Positions 1 to 7,932 are shown, numbered from the stretch's first letter. The stretch: DNA of 33,173 bases from Lentzea aerocolonigenes (GCF_000955955.1 NZ_JYJG01000060.1:1-33173); one strand, 5' to 3'. Notes: generated by a model not told the origin, from the letters alone. Made by a program: numbers and translations.

Positions 1-962
1 CGCAGTTCACGACCGAGATCGACGGCGTCGACATCCACTTCATCCACGTGCGCTCACGGCACACCGGTGCGCTGCCGCTCATCATGACCCACGGCTGGCC
101 AGGCTCCATCGTGGAGCTGCTCGAGACCATCGGGCCGCTCACGAACCCGACCGCGTACGGCGGCACGGCTGCCGATGCGTTTCACCTCGTGCTGCCGTCA
201 ATTCCCGGCTACGGCTTCTCCGGTCAGCCGACCGGGCTCGGCTGGGACACGGGCCGGACCGCGCGCGCCTGGGCCGAGCTGATGCGCCGCCTCGGCTACA
301 CCCGCTACGTCGCCCAGGGCGGCGACGTCGGCGCCGCCGTCACCGACAACCTGGGCCGGTTGGCACCTGCGGGTCTCCTCGGCATCCACCTGAACCTGCT
401 GGTCCCGGCATTGCGCAACACCGCCGGCCTGCCGAAGAACACCGATGAGGAGAAGGCCGCGGACGCCGCGCTCAAAGTGTTCGGCGCCACCGGTAACGGC
501 TACCGGGTCGAGCAGTCCACCCGGCCCGAGACGATCGGCTACGCGCTGCTGGACTCCCCGGTCGCCCTGGCGGCGTGGATGCTCGACCACGACACCGACA
601 GCTATCACAAGATCGCCCGCGTCTTCCTGGGCGAGGCGCCGTCGGGCAACCTCACCAGGGAGCACATCCTCGACAACATCTCGTTGTACTGGCTCACCGG
701 CACAGGCGTCTCGTCCGCGCGCGCGTATTGGGAAAGCGCTCATGCCGGAGGCGGAGGGAGCACGCCGCCGCCGGTGACCGTCCCGGTCGCTTTCAGCGCC
801 TTCCCTGGCGAGATCTTCCAAGCTCCGCGCAGCTGGGCGCAGTTCTCCTATCCGACGCTCTCCTACTACCGTCAGCCGACGCGCGGTGGACACTTCGCCG
901 CCTGGGAGGAGCCCGGCCTGTTCACCGCCGAGCTCCGCGCCGCTTTCCGCCCTCTGCGCTGA
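1..962 (+). CDS. Epoxide hydrolase, EHN-type alpha/beta hydrolase (5' partial)
   Basis: The reading frame is open from base 3, so the gene begins before the window; the GTG at 48 is internal. Visible residues start QFTTEIDGVDIHFIHV, the typical end of the epoxide hydrolase N-terminal domain. Next come the oxyanion motif HGWPGS, the nucleophile region QGGDVGA (the Asp is about residue 108 of the visible chain) and the C-terminal GGHFAAWEEP carrying the catalytic His. The family opens epoxides by Asp attack and water hydrolysis to give a vicinal diol, and is cytosolic. The order and spacing match microsomal-type epoxide hydrolases, of which about 320 residues are seen here. The stop is TGA at 960-962. 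No partner gene is evident; the next gene follows after 284 bases. The substrate cannot be inferred. Confidence 0.9.
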   Translation, partial: QFTTEIDGVDIHFIHVRSRHTGALPLIMTHGWPGSIVELLETIGPLTNPTAYGGTAADAFHLVLPSIPGYGFSGQPTGLGWDTGRTARAWAELMRRLGYTRYVAQGGDVGAAVTDNLGRLAPAGLLGIHLNLLVPALRNTAGLPKNTDEEKAADAALKVFGATGNGYRVEQSTRPETIGYALLDSPVALAAWMLDHDTDSYHKIARVFLGEAPSGNLTREHILDNISLYWLTGTGVSSARAYWESAHAGGGGSTPPPVTVPVAFSAFPGEIFQAPRSWAQFSYPTLSYYRQPTRGGHFAAWEEPGLFTAELRAAFRPLR

Positions 963-1246
963 GGAGGACCAGCCCGGTGCGGCCGCGTGCGCGTCATCCT
1001 TGATCGCGTCGCGGCCGCGCTGGACCGGCAAGGGGGCCGCCGGGGACCGCCAACGACATGAGAGCGCGTTCAGGGCGACGCGATAACCGGTGGACCGGTA
1101 CTTGTGACCCACCTAGCCTTCCGTTGAACCCCATGGCCTTCCGTCCGAAGAGGTGCATTTGATGACTGTCCAGGGAGCCCGGCCGTTGACGGCCGACTCA
1201 GCGCTGACCGCTGTGACCTACCCCTTGGACGTGAGGAATCCCCGAA
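963..1246. promoter_or_regulatory. Leader/control region before the methyltransferase, with repeats and a small leader ORF
   Basis: This 284-base gap holds several ordered elements. ACCGGT occurs twice at 1086-1091 and 1094-1099, two bases apart, forming a dyad. The 9-mer GCCTTCCGT is repeated at 1116-1124 and 1136-1144, exactly 20 bases apart (about two helical turns). An AGAGGTG sequence precedes an ATG at 1161 that opens a 33-codon ORF ending at 1262, which overlaps the methyltransferase start out of frame. A 6-bp inverted repeat (1181-1186/1189-1194) lies inside that small ORF. These could be operator sites and a translated leader, but function is not demonstrated. Confidence 0.35.
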
Positions 1247-1993
1247 GTGGATCTACCCCGTAGCTTCACCATCCGCGAGAGCAGCCACCGCATCCACAAC
1301 CCGCTCACCAGCCAGAAACTGGCCGTTTTGGGCGAGGCGCTGAACCCACCACCCGGCATTCGGATGCTCGACCTGGCCTGTGGTTCTGGCGAGCTGCTGT
1401 GCACCTGGGCGCGCGATCACGGCGTCACCGGAACCGGTGTCGACATCAGCACCGTGTTCCTGGCCTCGGCCAGGGCACGAGCGATCGAACTGGAAGTCGC
1501 CGACCAGGTCGCTTTCACCCACGGTGACGCGTCGGGCCACGTTGCCGACGACCCGGTCGACATCGGGTCGTGTGTCGGTGCGACGTGGATCGGAGGTGGC
1601 GTCGCCGGCACCGTGGACCTGCTCCGACGCAGCCTGCGCCCCGGCGGCATGATGTTGATCGGCGAACCGTACTGGCGCAGGGAACCCCTGGACCAGGCCA
1701 CCGTCGAAGGCTGTCACGCCACCAGTGAGGACGACTTCCGCGTCCTCCCGGAACTGCTGGAACAGTTCGGGGAGCTGGGGTGTGACGTCGTGGAGATGGT
1801 CCTGGCCGACCAGGACAGCTGGGACCGCTACGTCGCGGCTCAGTGGCTCAACACCCGCCGCTGGCTGGACGCACATCCCGACGACGAGCTGGCCGAGCAG
1901 ATGCGCGCGGAACTCACCGTCGCTCCCGCACGCCACGCCCGATACCAACGCGAATACCTCGGCTGGGGCGTCTTCGTTCTGATGAACCGCTGA
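1247..1993 (+). CDS. Class I SAM-dependent methyltransferase
   Basis: A 248-residue protein with SAM-binding motif I LDLACGSGELL at residues 41-51, an acidic motif after strand 2 (GVDIST), HGDAS, and a later LRPGGMMLIGEPYWR segment typical of UbiE/small-molecule methyltransferases. It transfers a methyl group from S-adenosylmethionine to an unknown acceptor in the cytosol. The start is GTG 1247, with a purine-rich GAGGAA about nine bases upstream; no earlier in-frame start looks better. The 3' end is followed by a strong hairpin. The 33-codon leader ORF beginning at 1161 overlaps its start, so translation coupling is possible. The acceptor (a small acid, a natural product or another molecule) cannot be read from the sequence. 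Confidence 0.88.
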   Translation: MDLPRSFTIRESSHRIHNPLTSQKLAVLGEALNPPPGIRMLDLACGSGELLCTWARDHGVTGTGVDISTVFLASARARAIELEVADQVAFTHGDASGHVADDPVDIGSCVGATWIGGGVAGTVDLLRRSLRPGGMMLIGEPYWRREPLDQATVEGCHATSEDDFRVLPELLEQFGELGCDVVEMVLADQDSWDRYVAAQWLNTRRWLDAHPDDELAEQMRAELTVAPARHARYQREYLGWGVFVLMNR

Positions 1994-2004
1994 CATCAGC
2001 GGCC

Positions 2005-2040
2005 GAGTGAGTCCCGGTGAACCGACGCCGGGACTCACTC
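2005..2040. terminator. Bidirectional hairpin terminator between convergent genes
   Basis: A 13-bp perfect stem (2005-2017 with 2028-2040) and a 10-base loop sit between the methyltransferase stop (1991-1993) and the tetR stop (2039-2041); the right arm reaches into the tetR stop codon. There is no U-tract, as is common for actinomycete terminators. The symmetric position suggests it ends both transcripts. Confidence 0.75.
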
Positions 2041-2626
2041 ACATCGGCATGTCCAGCACTTTTCTCATGCGCAGGATCAAGGCGACCGCGTCCTCCGAGC
2101 GGGCTGTCGGAGTCAGAACCTCCTGCAGGAGCAGGCCACGCATCGCGGCAACGGTGACGGTGGCCAAAGTCAGCGCTTCCTCGGTGTCGAGCCCTTCGCG
2201 TTCCGCGAGCGAGGCCAGCATCTTGGTCAGGTCGTCGAGCGAGTCGATGAACTCGCGAAAGTCCTCCGGGCTGTACGCGGCCAGTCCTATGACGTGGAAG
2301 AAGCCGCGGACACGCGACAGCTGCTCAGGGCGGGTGTAGGCCCGCCAGATCGCCACGACGAGGTCGTCGAAGGTGCCTTGCCGGGCGGTGTCGAGCAGTG
2401 CCTCGTTGTCACGGGATCGCTGTGCCTTGAGCATGGCGGCCAGGACGCCTGGGAGCGACCCGAAGTGGTATCGCAGGAGGGCGTGGCTGGTCCCGGCCCT
2501 GGCGGCGACCTCCCGGAGCGACACCTCCGGTGAGGGAAGGGCCTCGCCGAAGGCGTCGAGAAGCCGGGCCAGGAGACGCTCGCGAGCGTCGCCGTTGCGT
2601 TCCGTGCTTGACAGGACCACTCCCAC
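2039..2626 (-). CDS. TetR family transcriptional regulator
   Basis: A 195-residue protein. An N-terminal helix-turn-helix at about residues 35-56 (VSLREVAARAGTSHALLRYHF) matches the TetR DNA-binding domain, and an all-helical ligand-binding region follows. The start is GTG 2626; a second in-frame GTG at 2620 is also possible, and neither has a strong ribosome-binding site. It is divergent from the amidohydrolase-esterase-oxidase operon, the classic position of a local repressor. An imperfect 15-bp palindrome at 2630-2644 lies directly upstream of its start and would allow autoregulation and operon control. The inducer is unknown. That it represses the neighbouring operon is inference from position. 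Confidence 0.9.
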   Translation of the reverse strand: MGVVLSSTERNGDARERLLARLLDAFGEALPSPEVSLREVAARAGTSHALLRYHFGSLPGVLAAMLKAQRSRDNEALLDTARQGTFDDLVVAIWRAYTRPEQLSRVRGFFHVIGLAAYSPEDFREFIDSLDDLTKMLASLAEREGLDTEEALTLATVTVAAMRGLLLQEVLTPTARSEDAVALILRMRKVLDMPM

Positions 2627-2636
2627 AGTTTATCCA
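2608..2636 (+). promoter_or_regulatory. Candidate promoter for the amidohydrolase operon
   Basis: TTGACA at 2608-2613, a 17-base spacer, then TATCCA at 2631-2636. The -35 box is perfect and the -10 box is partial (TAT only). It would give a leader of roughly 70 bases before the GTG at 2715. Confidence 0.4.
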
Positions 2637-2644
2637 TTGGAAAA
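2630..2644. promoter_or_regulatory. Candidate TetR operator
   Basis: An imperfect palindrome centred on 2637: TCCA/TGGA arms (2633-2636/2638-2641) extended by TT/AA outside one mismatch. It overlaps the candidate -10 box of the operon promoter and lies four bases upstream of the tetR start, fitting a shared operator. Short arms make this moderate evidence only. Confidence 0.35.
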
Positions 2645-2714
2645 GAAGGCTGATGGTGCCGCGTTGCTTCACGCATGGTCGCACTCAGCTCGCAGGCGGC
2701 GAAGGGAACGACTC

Positions 2715-3941
2715 GTGGGACCTCTTCAGGTGGTCGGCGCGGCGGTCGTCGACGGGTCGGGTCGCGACCCCAGTGATGTCGACGTCACCGTCGAGGACGG
2801 GCGCATCGCCCAGCTCGGTGCCTCCGGCGCACGCGGCGAGCGCCTCGATGCCGGGGGGCTGACGATGACGCCCGGCCTGATCGACGCTCACGTTCACCTG
2901 GGCTTGTCGAGCCTGATCCAGCCGCAGTTCTCGTTTCAGATCAGCGCCGCGGAGATCGCGGCGGACATCTTCGCCACGGCCGGCGCGACGCTCGATGCCG
3001 GCTTCACCACCGTTCGGGACACCGGCGGGATCGACGGCGGCGTCGTCACCACGATCGCGAAGGGCAAGGTCAGGGGACCGCGCGTGCTGTCGTGCGGACC
3101 TGTTCAGTGCCAGACCGGTGGGCACGGCTACTACGGAGCCGAATGGGAACCCACCGAACTGTGGAGCAACCACCACGTTCCGGGCCTGTGCGCCCTGTCC
3201 ATGATGTCGGGCAACGCGGACGAGCTGCGGGGCAACGTGCGTGAGGCCTTCCGTCGCGGAGCCTCCTTCCTGAAGCTCTGTGTGACCGGCGGAGTGGTCG
3301 GCGCTCACGACCGGCTGACCGACACCCAGTTCACCGTGGAGGAGATCGCGGTCGCTGTTCAAGAAGCCGCGGCACGAGGCACCTACGTGACGGTTCACGC
3401 CCACAACAACGAAGGCATCCGGAACGCGGTCGAGGCCGGGGTGCGCTGTGTCGAGCACGGCACCGACCTCGATGAGTCCACGGCCACCCTGATGGCCGCT
3501 CGCGACGTCGCCCTGGTGCCCACGTTCGCTGTCGTCGAGCGGCTGCTGCACGACACCGCCGGAATGGGCCTCGCCGAGTCGACCCACGATCGTGTGATCG
3601 GTGTTCGTGAGCGGATGACGGAGGCGCTCGCTGTCGCCAAGGAGGCCGAAGTGCGGATCGGGCTGGGTTCCGATCTCATCGGTCCGGTGCAGGACCGTCG
3701 AGGCGAGGAGCTCAAGTTGCGTGCCGCGCTCGAGACGCCGATGGAGGCTCTCGTGGCGGCGACGAAGACCAACGCCGAGATCCTCGGCCTGTCCGGCGAG
3801 GTGGGGGTCATCGCTCCCGGCATGCGGGCAGACCTCGTGCTCTGGAACGGCAACCCTCTCGAAGACCCGGAACTGTTCGCTGACCCCGCCAACGCCGTCC
3901 TCGTCATGCAGGCCGGCCGAGTTGTGAAGGACATCCGATGA
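2715..3941 (+). CDS. Amidohydrolase, prolidase/imidazolonepropionase-like
   Basis: A 408-residue metal-dependent hydrolase. The start is GTG 2715, chosen because GAAGGGA lies about eight bases upstream and the protein then begins directly with the family's N-terminal beta domain (GPLQVVGAAVVDG). The frame is open further upstream, but that part runs antisense to tetR. Metal-site residues are visible: H59 and H61 (DAHVH), K187 (FLKLCVTGG, the usual carboxylated lysine), H228/H230 (VHAHNN), H248 (VEHGTD) and D320 (GLGSD). The C-terminus closes with the typical GMRADLVLWNGNPLED. The family cleaves amide bonds, including Xaa-Pro dipeptides and N-acyl amino acids, in the cytosol. It is the first gene of a coupled operon, and its stop overlaps the next ATG. 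The exact substrate is unknown. Confidence 0.88.
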   Translation: MGPLQVVGAAVVDGSGRDPSDVDVTVEDGRIAQLGASGARGERLDAGGLTMTPGLIDAHVHLGLSSLIQPQFSFQISAAEIAADIFATAGATLDAGFTTVRDTGGIDGGVVTTIAKGKVRGPRVLSCGPVQCQTGGHGYYGAEWEPTELWSNHHVPGLCALSMMSGNADELRGNVREAFRRGASFLKLCVTGGVVGAHDRLTDTQFTVEEIAVAVQEAAARGTYVTVHAHNNEGIRNAVEAGVRCVEHGTDLDESTATLMAARDVALVPTFAVVERLLHDTAGMGLAESTHDRVIGVRERMTEALAVAKEAEVRIGLGSDLIGPVQDRRGEELKLRAALETPMEALVAATKTNAEILGLSGEVGVIAPGMRADLVLWNGNPLEDPELFADPANAVLVMQAGRVVKDIR

Positions 3942-4792
3942 GCACCATGTGGCAGGGCTGCCTCACCGACACCGACTACTTCGAGATGCGCTCCAGCGGT
4001 GGGCACGACTACGGCGTCTGGGTCACCACACCACCGGGCTACGACCCCGCCACGACGCAGGCGCCTGTCGTGTACGTGCTCGACGGCAACTGGGCCGTGG
4101 GCATGACGGCCCCGCTCATCGTCACCCAGGCGGATCCCATGCAACAGATCCAGGCCTACGTCCAAGTCAGCGTCGGCTACGCGGGCGAGGACGCACAGCA
4201 CTGGGCACGGCTGCGCAACAGAGACCTCGTGCCACCCGGCGAGCCGATCGCCAAGGAGATCATCGACGCCGTGGAGATGGCAATCCGAACGGGCAGGATG
4301 ACCCGTGAGGAAGCTGACGCCTACCTCGCCGAGCTGCAAGAAACCCATGCCGATGAGTTCCTGGGCTTCCTCACCGCGGAGTTGCACCCGCGCATCGAAC
4401 GCGACTACGGCACAGCCGCGACCGGTCACGGCCTCTTCGGCTACTCCTACGGCGGGCTTTTCAGTCTCTACGCCTGGCTCAGCGGCAACACGCTCTTCGA
4501 GAGCATCGGAGCGGGCAGCCCCGGTGTCGCCGGTGAAGACAGCCAGGTCTTCGCGCGGCTCGAAGAAATGGGCGACAGCCTGCCTGCCGCCAAGCTCCAC
4601 CTGACCGTCAACGACCAAGAGCTTCTCGGAGACCTGGCCGTCTACCAGAACCTCTCGAAGAACACGGCCACCGTCCTGCACCACCTGACTGCCCGTGGCG
4701 CAGCCGTCACCAGCGCGGTCCTGCGCGAAACGCACGTGACCGGCTTGCAGGCCTCGTTCCTCAGCTACCTCAGGACCTGTCGTGCCCGGTGA
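3938..4792 (+). CDS. Alpha/beta hydrolase, putative esterase of the Fes/IroE (esterase D) type
   Basis: A 284-residue protein. The ATG at 3938 overlaps the amidohydrolase TGA (ATGA), so translation is coupled. The nucleophile elbow GYSYGG holds S170, and a C-terminal ETHVTG supplies H266 as the likely catalytic His. VVYVLDGNW near residue 47 is the usual early strand and oxyanion region of this family (PF00756). Members hydrolyse esters such as enterobactin-type lactones, S-formylglutathione or acyl esters. There is no signal peptide, so it should act in the cytosol. It sits between an amidase-type hydrolase and an FAD oxidase, which suggests sequential breakdown of one ester/amide compound (inference). 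Siderophore hydrolysis is an alternative, but no iron-uptake genes are near. Confidence 0.82.
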   Translation: MSTMWQGCLTDTDYFEMRSSGGHDYGVWVTTPPGYDPATTQAPVVYVLDGNWAVGMTAPLIVTQADPMQQIQAYVQVSVGYAGEDAQHWARLRNRDLVPPGEPIAKEIIDAVEMAIRTGRMTREEADAYLAELQETHADEFLGFLTAELHPRIERDYGTAATGHGLFGYSYGGLFSLYAWLSGNTLFESIGAGSPGVAGEDSQVFARLEEMGDSLPAAKLHLTVNDQELLGDLAVYQNLSKNTATVLHHLTARGAAVTSAVLRETHVTGLQASFLSYLRTCRAR

Positions 4793-6080
4793 GCGCCTGA
4801 GCACGGATGTGGTCGTGATCGGGGCAGGGGTGATCGGTTCGTCGATCGCACTTGAGCTCGCACGGGCGGGGCACCGGGTGATCGCGCTCGATCGGGCCGC
4901 GGGGCCTGGACAGGGGTCGACCTCGGCATCGAGTGCGATCATCCGGTTCAACTTCTCCACCGCCGCCGGGGTGGCGACGGCGTGGGAGGCGCATTTCGGC
5001 TGGCTCGACTGGGCGGGCCACCTCGGGCACGAGGTCGGCGACCTCGCGACGTTCCGCAAGAGCGGGCTGGTCGTGCTGGACGTCGAGGCGGCTCCGCGCA
5101 CGTCATGGCTTCCGTTGTTCGATGAGATCGGTGTCCCGTACGAGGAATGGGACAGCGCGACCTTGGCCGAGCGCGTTCCAGGTATCGACGTCGGCCGTTA
5201 TTGGCCGCCGAAGCGGCTCGACGACGAGGAGTTCTGGGAGGACGCGAAACGCTCGCTCGGTGGCGTGTACACCCCGGATGCCGGTTACGTCTCAGACCCG
5301 AGCCTCGCCGCCGTGAACCTCGCCTCCGCGGCCTCGGCGTGCGGGGCGGAGTTCCGCTTTCGCAGCACGGTGACAGCGGTGGAGAAGGCCGGCGGGCGCG
5401 TGACGTCGGTGCGACTGTCGGACGGCACCCGGATTCCCTGCGCCGTCGTGGTCAACGCGGCCGGTCCGTGGTCGGGCGCGTTGAACCGGTTGGCCGGCGT
5501 GGGTTCCGACTTCACGGTCGGCGTGCGCCCGATGAGGCAGGAAGTAGCGCACGTGCCGGTCCCGGACGGCTATCGAGGGCCAGCGGTGGCGGACATGGAT
5601 CTGGGCACCTATTTCCGCGGTGAAGCCGGAGGGGCCCTGCTCGTCGGCGGGACGGAACCGGAGTGTGATCCGATGCAGTGGACCGACGACCCGGACGCCG
5701 TCGACATCCACCCGACGGCCGCGGTCTTCGAGGCTCAGGTGACGCGGGCCGCGCGGCGGTTGCCCTGTCTGCCGGTGCCCAACCGGGCGCGCGGCGTGGT
5801 GGGCGTTTACGACGTCGCCGACGACTGGACTCCGATCTACGACCGCACCGAACTCGATGGCTTCTACGTCGCGATCGGGACCAGCGGCAACCAGTTCAAG
5901 AACGCGCCGGTCGTGGGGCAGCTGATGACGGAGCTGATCAACCAGGTGGAGAGCGGCGCCGACCACGACGCGGTGCCCGTCCGGTTCCGGGCCCCGCGCA
6001 CCGGCCTGGAGATCGACCTGGGTGCGTTCTCCCGCAAGCGCAATCGGAACACCGCGAACTCGGGCACGGTGATGGGCTGA
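4782..6080 (+). CDS. FAD-dependent oxidoreductase of the DAO/sarcosine oxidase-like family
   Basis: A 432-residue protein. It starts with GTG 4782 inside the last 11 bases of the esterase gene. The N-terminal Rossmann motif VIGAGVIGSS (G14-x-G16-xx-G19) is followed by D37, which should bind the FAD ribose. A middle segment VVNAAGPWS and a C-terminal GFYVAIGTSGNQFKNAP correspond to the two later FAD-contact regions of the D-amino-acid oxidase fold; the common GFSGHGF is replaced by GTSGNQF. Relatives oxidise secondary amines, N-methyl amino acids or amino acids with oxygen or another acceptor. As the last gene of the operon it could oxidise an amine or amino acid released by the two upstream hydrolases. 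The real substrate is not identifiable from sequence. Confidence 0.87.
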   Translation: MPGERLSTDVVVIGAGVIGSSIALELARAGHRVIALDRAAGPGQGSTSASSAIIRFNFSTAAGVATAWEAHFGWLDWAGHLGHEVGDLATFRKSGLVVLDVEAAPRTSWLPLFDEIGVPYEEWDSATLAERVPGIDVGRYWPPKRLDDEEFWEDAKRSLGGVYTPDAGYVSDPSLAAVNLASAASACGAEFRFRSTVTAVEKAGGRVTSVRLSDGTRIPCAVVVNAAGPWSGALNRLAGVGSDFTVGVRPMRQEVAHVPVPDGYRGPAVADMDLGTYFRGEAGGALLVGGTEPECDPMQWTDDPDAVDIHPTAAVFEAQVTRAARRLPCLPVPNRARGVVGVYDVADDWTPIYDRTELDGFYVAIGTSGNQFKNAPVVGQLMTELINQVESGADHDAVPVRFRAPRTGLEIDLGAFSRKRNRNTANSGTVMG

Positions 6081-6114
6081 GCCCGGACTCGGACGAGGCG
6101 TTGCGACCGGGCGC

Positions 6115-6273
6115 CGTGTCCCCGTTGCCGGCACTGATTCCCGCGCCGACGGCCGCTACTCGCTCAGCGTTGTCCGGCTGGTCCGCGAACTGGGGGACCA
6201 CCACCATCGGCACGCCGGCTGCGAGTCCGCCGAGCACCGTCCCGGTGCCGCCGTGGCACACCATCGCGGAAAC
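6115..6273 (-). pseudogene. Remnant of an MGT/UGT-type glycosyltransferase (C-terminal donor-binding region)
   Basis: About 53 codons on the minus strand read VSAMVCHGGTGTVLGGLAAG, then VPMVVVPQFADQPDNAERVAAVGAG. This is the nucleotide-sugar-binding signature of macrolide-type glycosyltransferases (HGGxGT, then P-Q-F-x-D-Q-x-x-N-A). No homologous sequence is readable upstream or downstream: the preceding residues lose family character and the frame then runs antisense into the oxidase gene. The full family has about 390-420 residues, so this is a decayed fragment. It implies a complete glycosyltransferase gene (macrolide inactivation or natural-product glycosylation) once stood here. Confidence 0.75.
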
Positions 6274-6388
6274 TCGACCGCCCCGGACGGGAATTGAGAT
6301 GTCCGTCCTGTTGCACGGCACGGCATTTCGTGGCCGACTCCACCTGCAGAGGCCCGTTACGGACCATGTGACCTGCGGCGGGGCGCCT

Positions 6389-6419
6389 TTGACAACAGAA
6401 GAAGTGCGTTTCCTGTTGT
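6389..6419 (+). promoter_or_regulatory. Inverted repeat and -35-like box upstream of the amidase
   Basis: ACAACAG (6392-6398) and CTGTTGT (6413-6419) form a 7-bp perfect inverted repeat with a 14-base spacer, about 50 bases before the amidase ATG. TTGACA at 6389-6394 overlaps the left arm, but no convincing -10 box follows at 17-18 bases. A repressor site is plausible. Nothing else was recognised between this site and the glycosyltransferase remnant. Confidence 0.35.
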
Positions 6420-6468
6420 GCCGCGCAGGATTTTATGGCTTTTCCGTCAGGTCGATAGCTTCGAATTC

Positions 6469-7923
6469 ATGGAATGGAGCTTTCATACGGCCGAAGAGCT
6501 CGTTGCCGCGTTGCGCGCCGGTGCGGTGACATCAGTGGAACTGACGGATGAGGCGATCACCCGCATCGAGCGCGACGACGAGGTGATCAACGCGATCTGT
6601 GTGCCGGACTTCGACCGTGCGCGGGCCGCCGCTCGTGCTGCAGACCAGGCCCGTGCCCGTGGTGAGGAACGGCCGCTGCTCGGCGTCCCGGTCACGGTCA
6701 AGGAGTGCTACAACATGGCCGGGCTGCCCACGACCTGGGGCATGCCGCCGCACCGGAACTACGTGCCGGCCGAGGACGCGGTGCAGGTGTCGCGACTCAA
6801 GGACGCGGGCGCGGTGGTGCTCGGCAAGGCCAATGTGCCGTTGGGGCTGCAGGACATCCAGAGCTTCAACGAGATCTACGGCACCACCAACAACCCTTGG
6901 GATCACGGCCGCACCTCGGGCGGGTCCTCCGGCGGGTCGGCGGCGGCACTGGCGTCCGGGTTCGGCGCGTTGTCCATCGGTTCCGACATCGCCGGATCGT
7001 TGCGCACGCCCGCGCATTTCTGCGGCGTCTACGCGCACAAGCCGACGCTCGGACTGGCGGCCAACCGCGGCATGGTCCCGCCGGCCGAGCCCGCGTTGCC
7101 GGTCGACCTCGATCTCGCCGTGGTCGGTCCGATGGCGCGCACCGCCCGTGACCTCACGCTCCTGCTCGACGTGATGGCCGGGCCGGACCCGCTGACGTTC
7201 GGTGTGGCGCACCGGTTGGCGCTGCCGCCCGCGCGTCACGAGCGGCTCTGCGACTTCCGGGTCCTGGTCCTCGACGAGCATCCGCTCATCGCGACCGGGG
7301 CGGCCGTGCGGGCGGGCGTGAACCGGGTCGCCGGCGCGCTCGCCGACGGCGGCGCCCGCGTCGAACGGCACAGTCCGCTGCTGCCCGATCTGACCGAGGC
7401 CGCCGCGCTCTACATGCAGTTGCTGATTTCTGGCTCTGTTGCGCGTTTTCCCATCGGATCGGACGAACAGCTGCGGATCCGCGTCGCCGGTTTGAGCGTG
7501 GACGACCGGAGTCTTGACGCCGTGCGGTTGCGCGCCTTGATGTTCAGCCACGGCGACTGGATGGAGGCGAACCACCGCCGCGAGGCCCACCGCCACGGCT
7601 GGCGGCGGTTGTTCGCCGAGTTCGACGCGGTCGTGTGCCCGATCACGCCGACGCCCGCGTTCCCGCACGACCACAAGCCCAATCCGATGGAACGGCTCAT
7701 CGACATCGACGGCGTGGAGTACCCGTACTTCGACCAGCTCGTGTGGGCCGGTCTGGCGACCATGCCCGGACTGCCCGCCACTGCCATCCCCGCTGGCCGG
7801 TCTCCCGAGGGCCTGCCGGTCGGGGTGCAGCTCATCGGTCCGATGTTCGAGGACCGCACCCCACTGCGGCTGGCCGAGCTGCTCGAGCAGAAGATCGGCG
7901 GTTTCCAGGCGCCGCGACCGTAG
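6469..7923 (+). CDS. Amidase (amidase signature family)
   Basis: A 484-residue enzyme. ATG 6469 was chosen because the protein then begins MEWSFHTAEELVAALRAG, the normal family start; an in-frame GTG at 6418 would add 17 unrelated residues. No clear ribosome-binding site precedes the ATG. The Ser-cisSer-Lys triad is visible: K78 (VTVKECYN), S153 (GGSSGGSAA) and nucleophile S177 (GSDIAGSLR), at the family's standard 24-residue spacing. It hydrolyses a carboxamide to acid plus ammonia or amine in the cytosol. The next gene starts nine bases downstream, so the two are probably co-transcribed. GatA is unlikely because no gatB/gatC neighbours are present. With the upstream operon it suggests amide catabolism (inference). 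Confidence 0.9.
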   Translation: MEWSFHTAEELVAALRAGAVTSVELTDEAITRIERDDEVINAICVPDFDRARAAARAADQARARGEERPLLGVPVTVKECYNMAGLPTTWGMPPHRNYVPAEDAVQVSRLKDAGAVVLGKANVPLGLQDIQSFNEIYGTTNNPWDHGRTSGGSSGGSAAALASGFGALSIGSDIAGSLRTPAHFCGVYAHKPTLGLAANRGMVPPAEPALPVDLDLAVVGPMARTARDLTLLLDVMAGPDPLTFGVAHRLALPPARHERLCDFRVLVLDEHPLIATGAAVRAGVNRVAGALADGGARVERHSPLLPDLTEAAALYMQLLISGSVARFPIGSDEQLRIRVAGLSVDDRSLDAVRLRALMFSHGDWMEANHRREAHRHGWRRLFAEFDAVVCPITPTPAFPHDHKPNPMERLIDIDGVEYPYFDQLVWAGLATMPGLPATAIPAGRSPEGLPVGVQLIGPMFEDRTPLRLAELLEQKIGGFQAPRP

Positions 7924-7932
7924 AGTGGGACG

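Noticed and set aside
198..1112. Long minus-strand frame opposite the epoxide hydrolase
   Set aside because: It is the antisense shadow of a G/C-rich third-position gene; it has no family motif and is Arg/Gly/Val-rich.
2373..2714. N-terminal extension of the amidohydrolase frame
   Set aside because: It lies antisense to tetR, lacks protein character, and the GTG at 2715 has a proper ribosome-binding site.
3395..5101. 568-codon minus-strand frame across the operon
   Set aside because: It is antisense to three well-supported genes and shows only Ser/Arg/Ala-rich noise.
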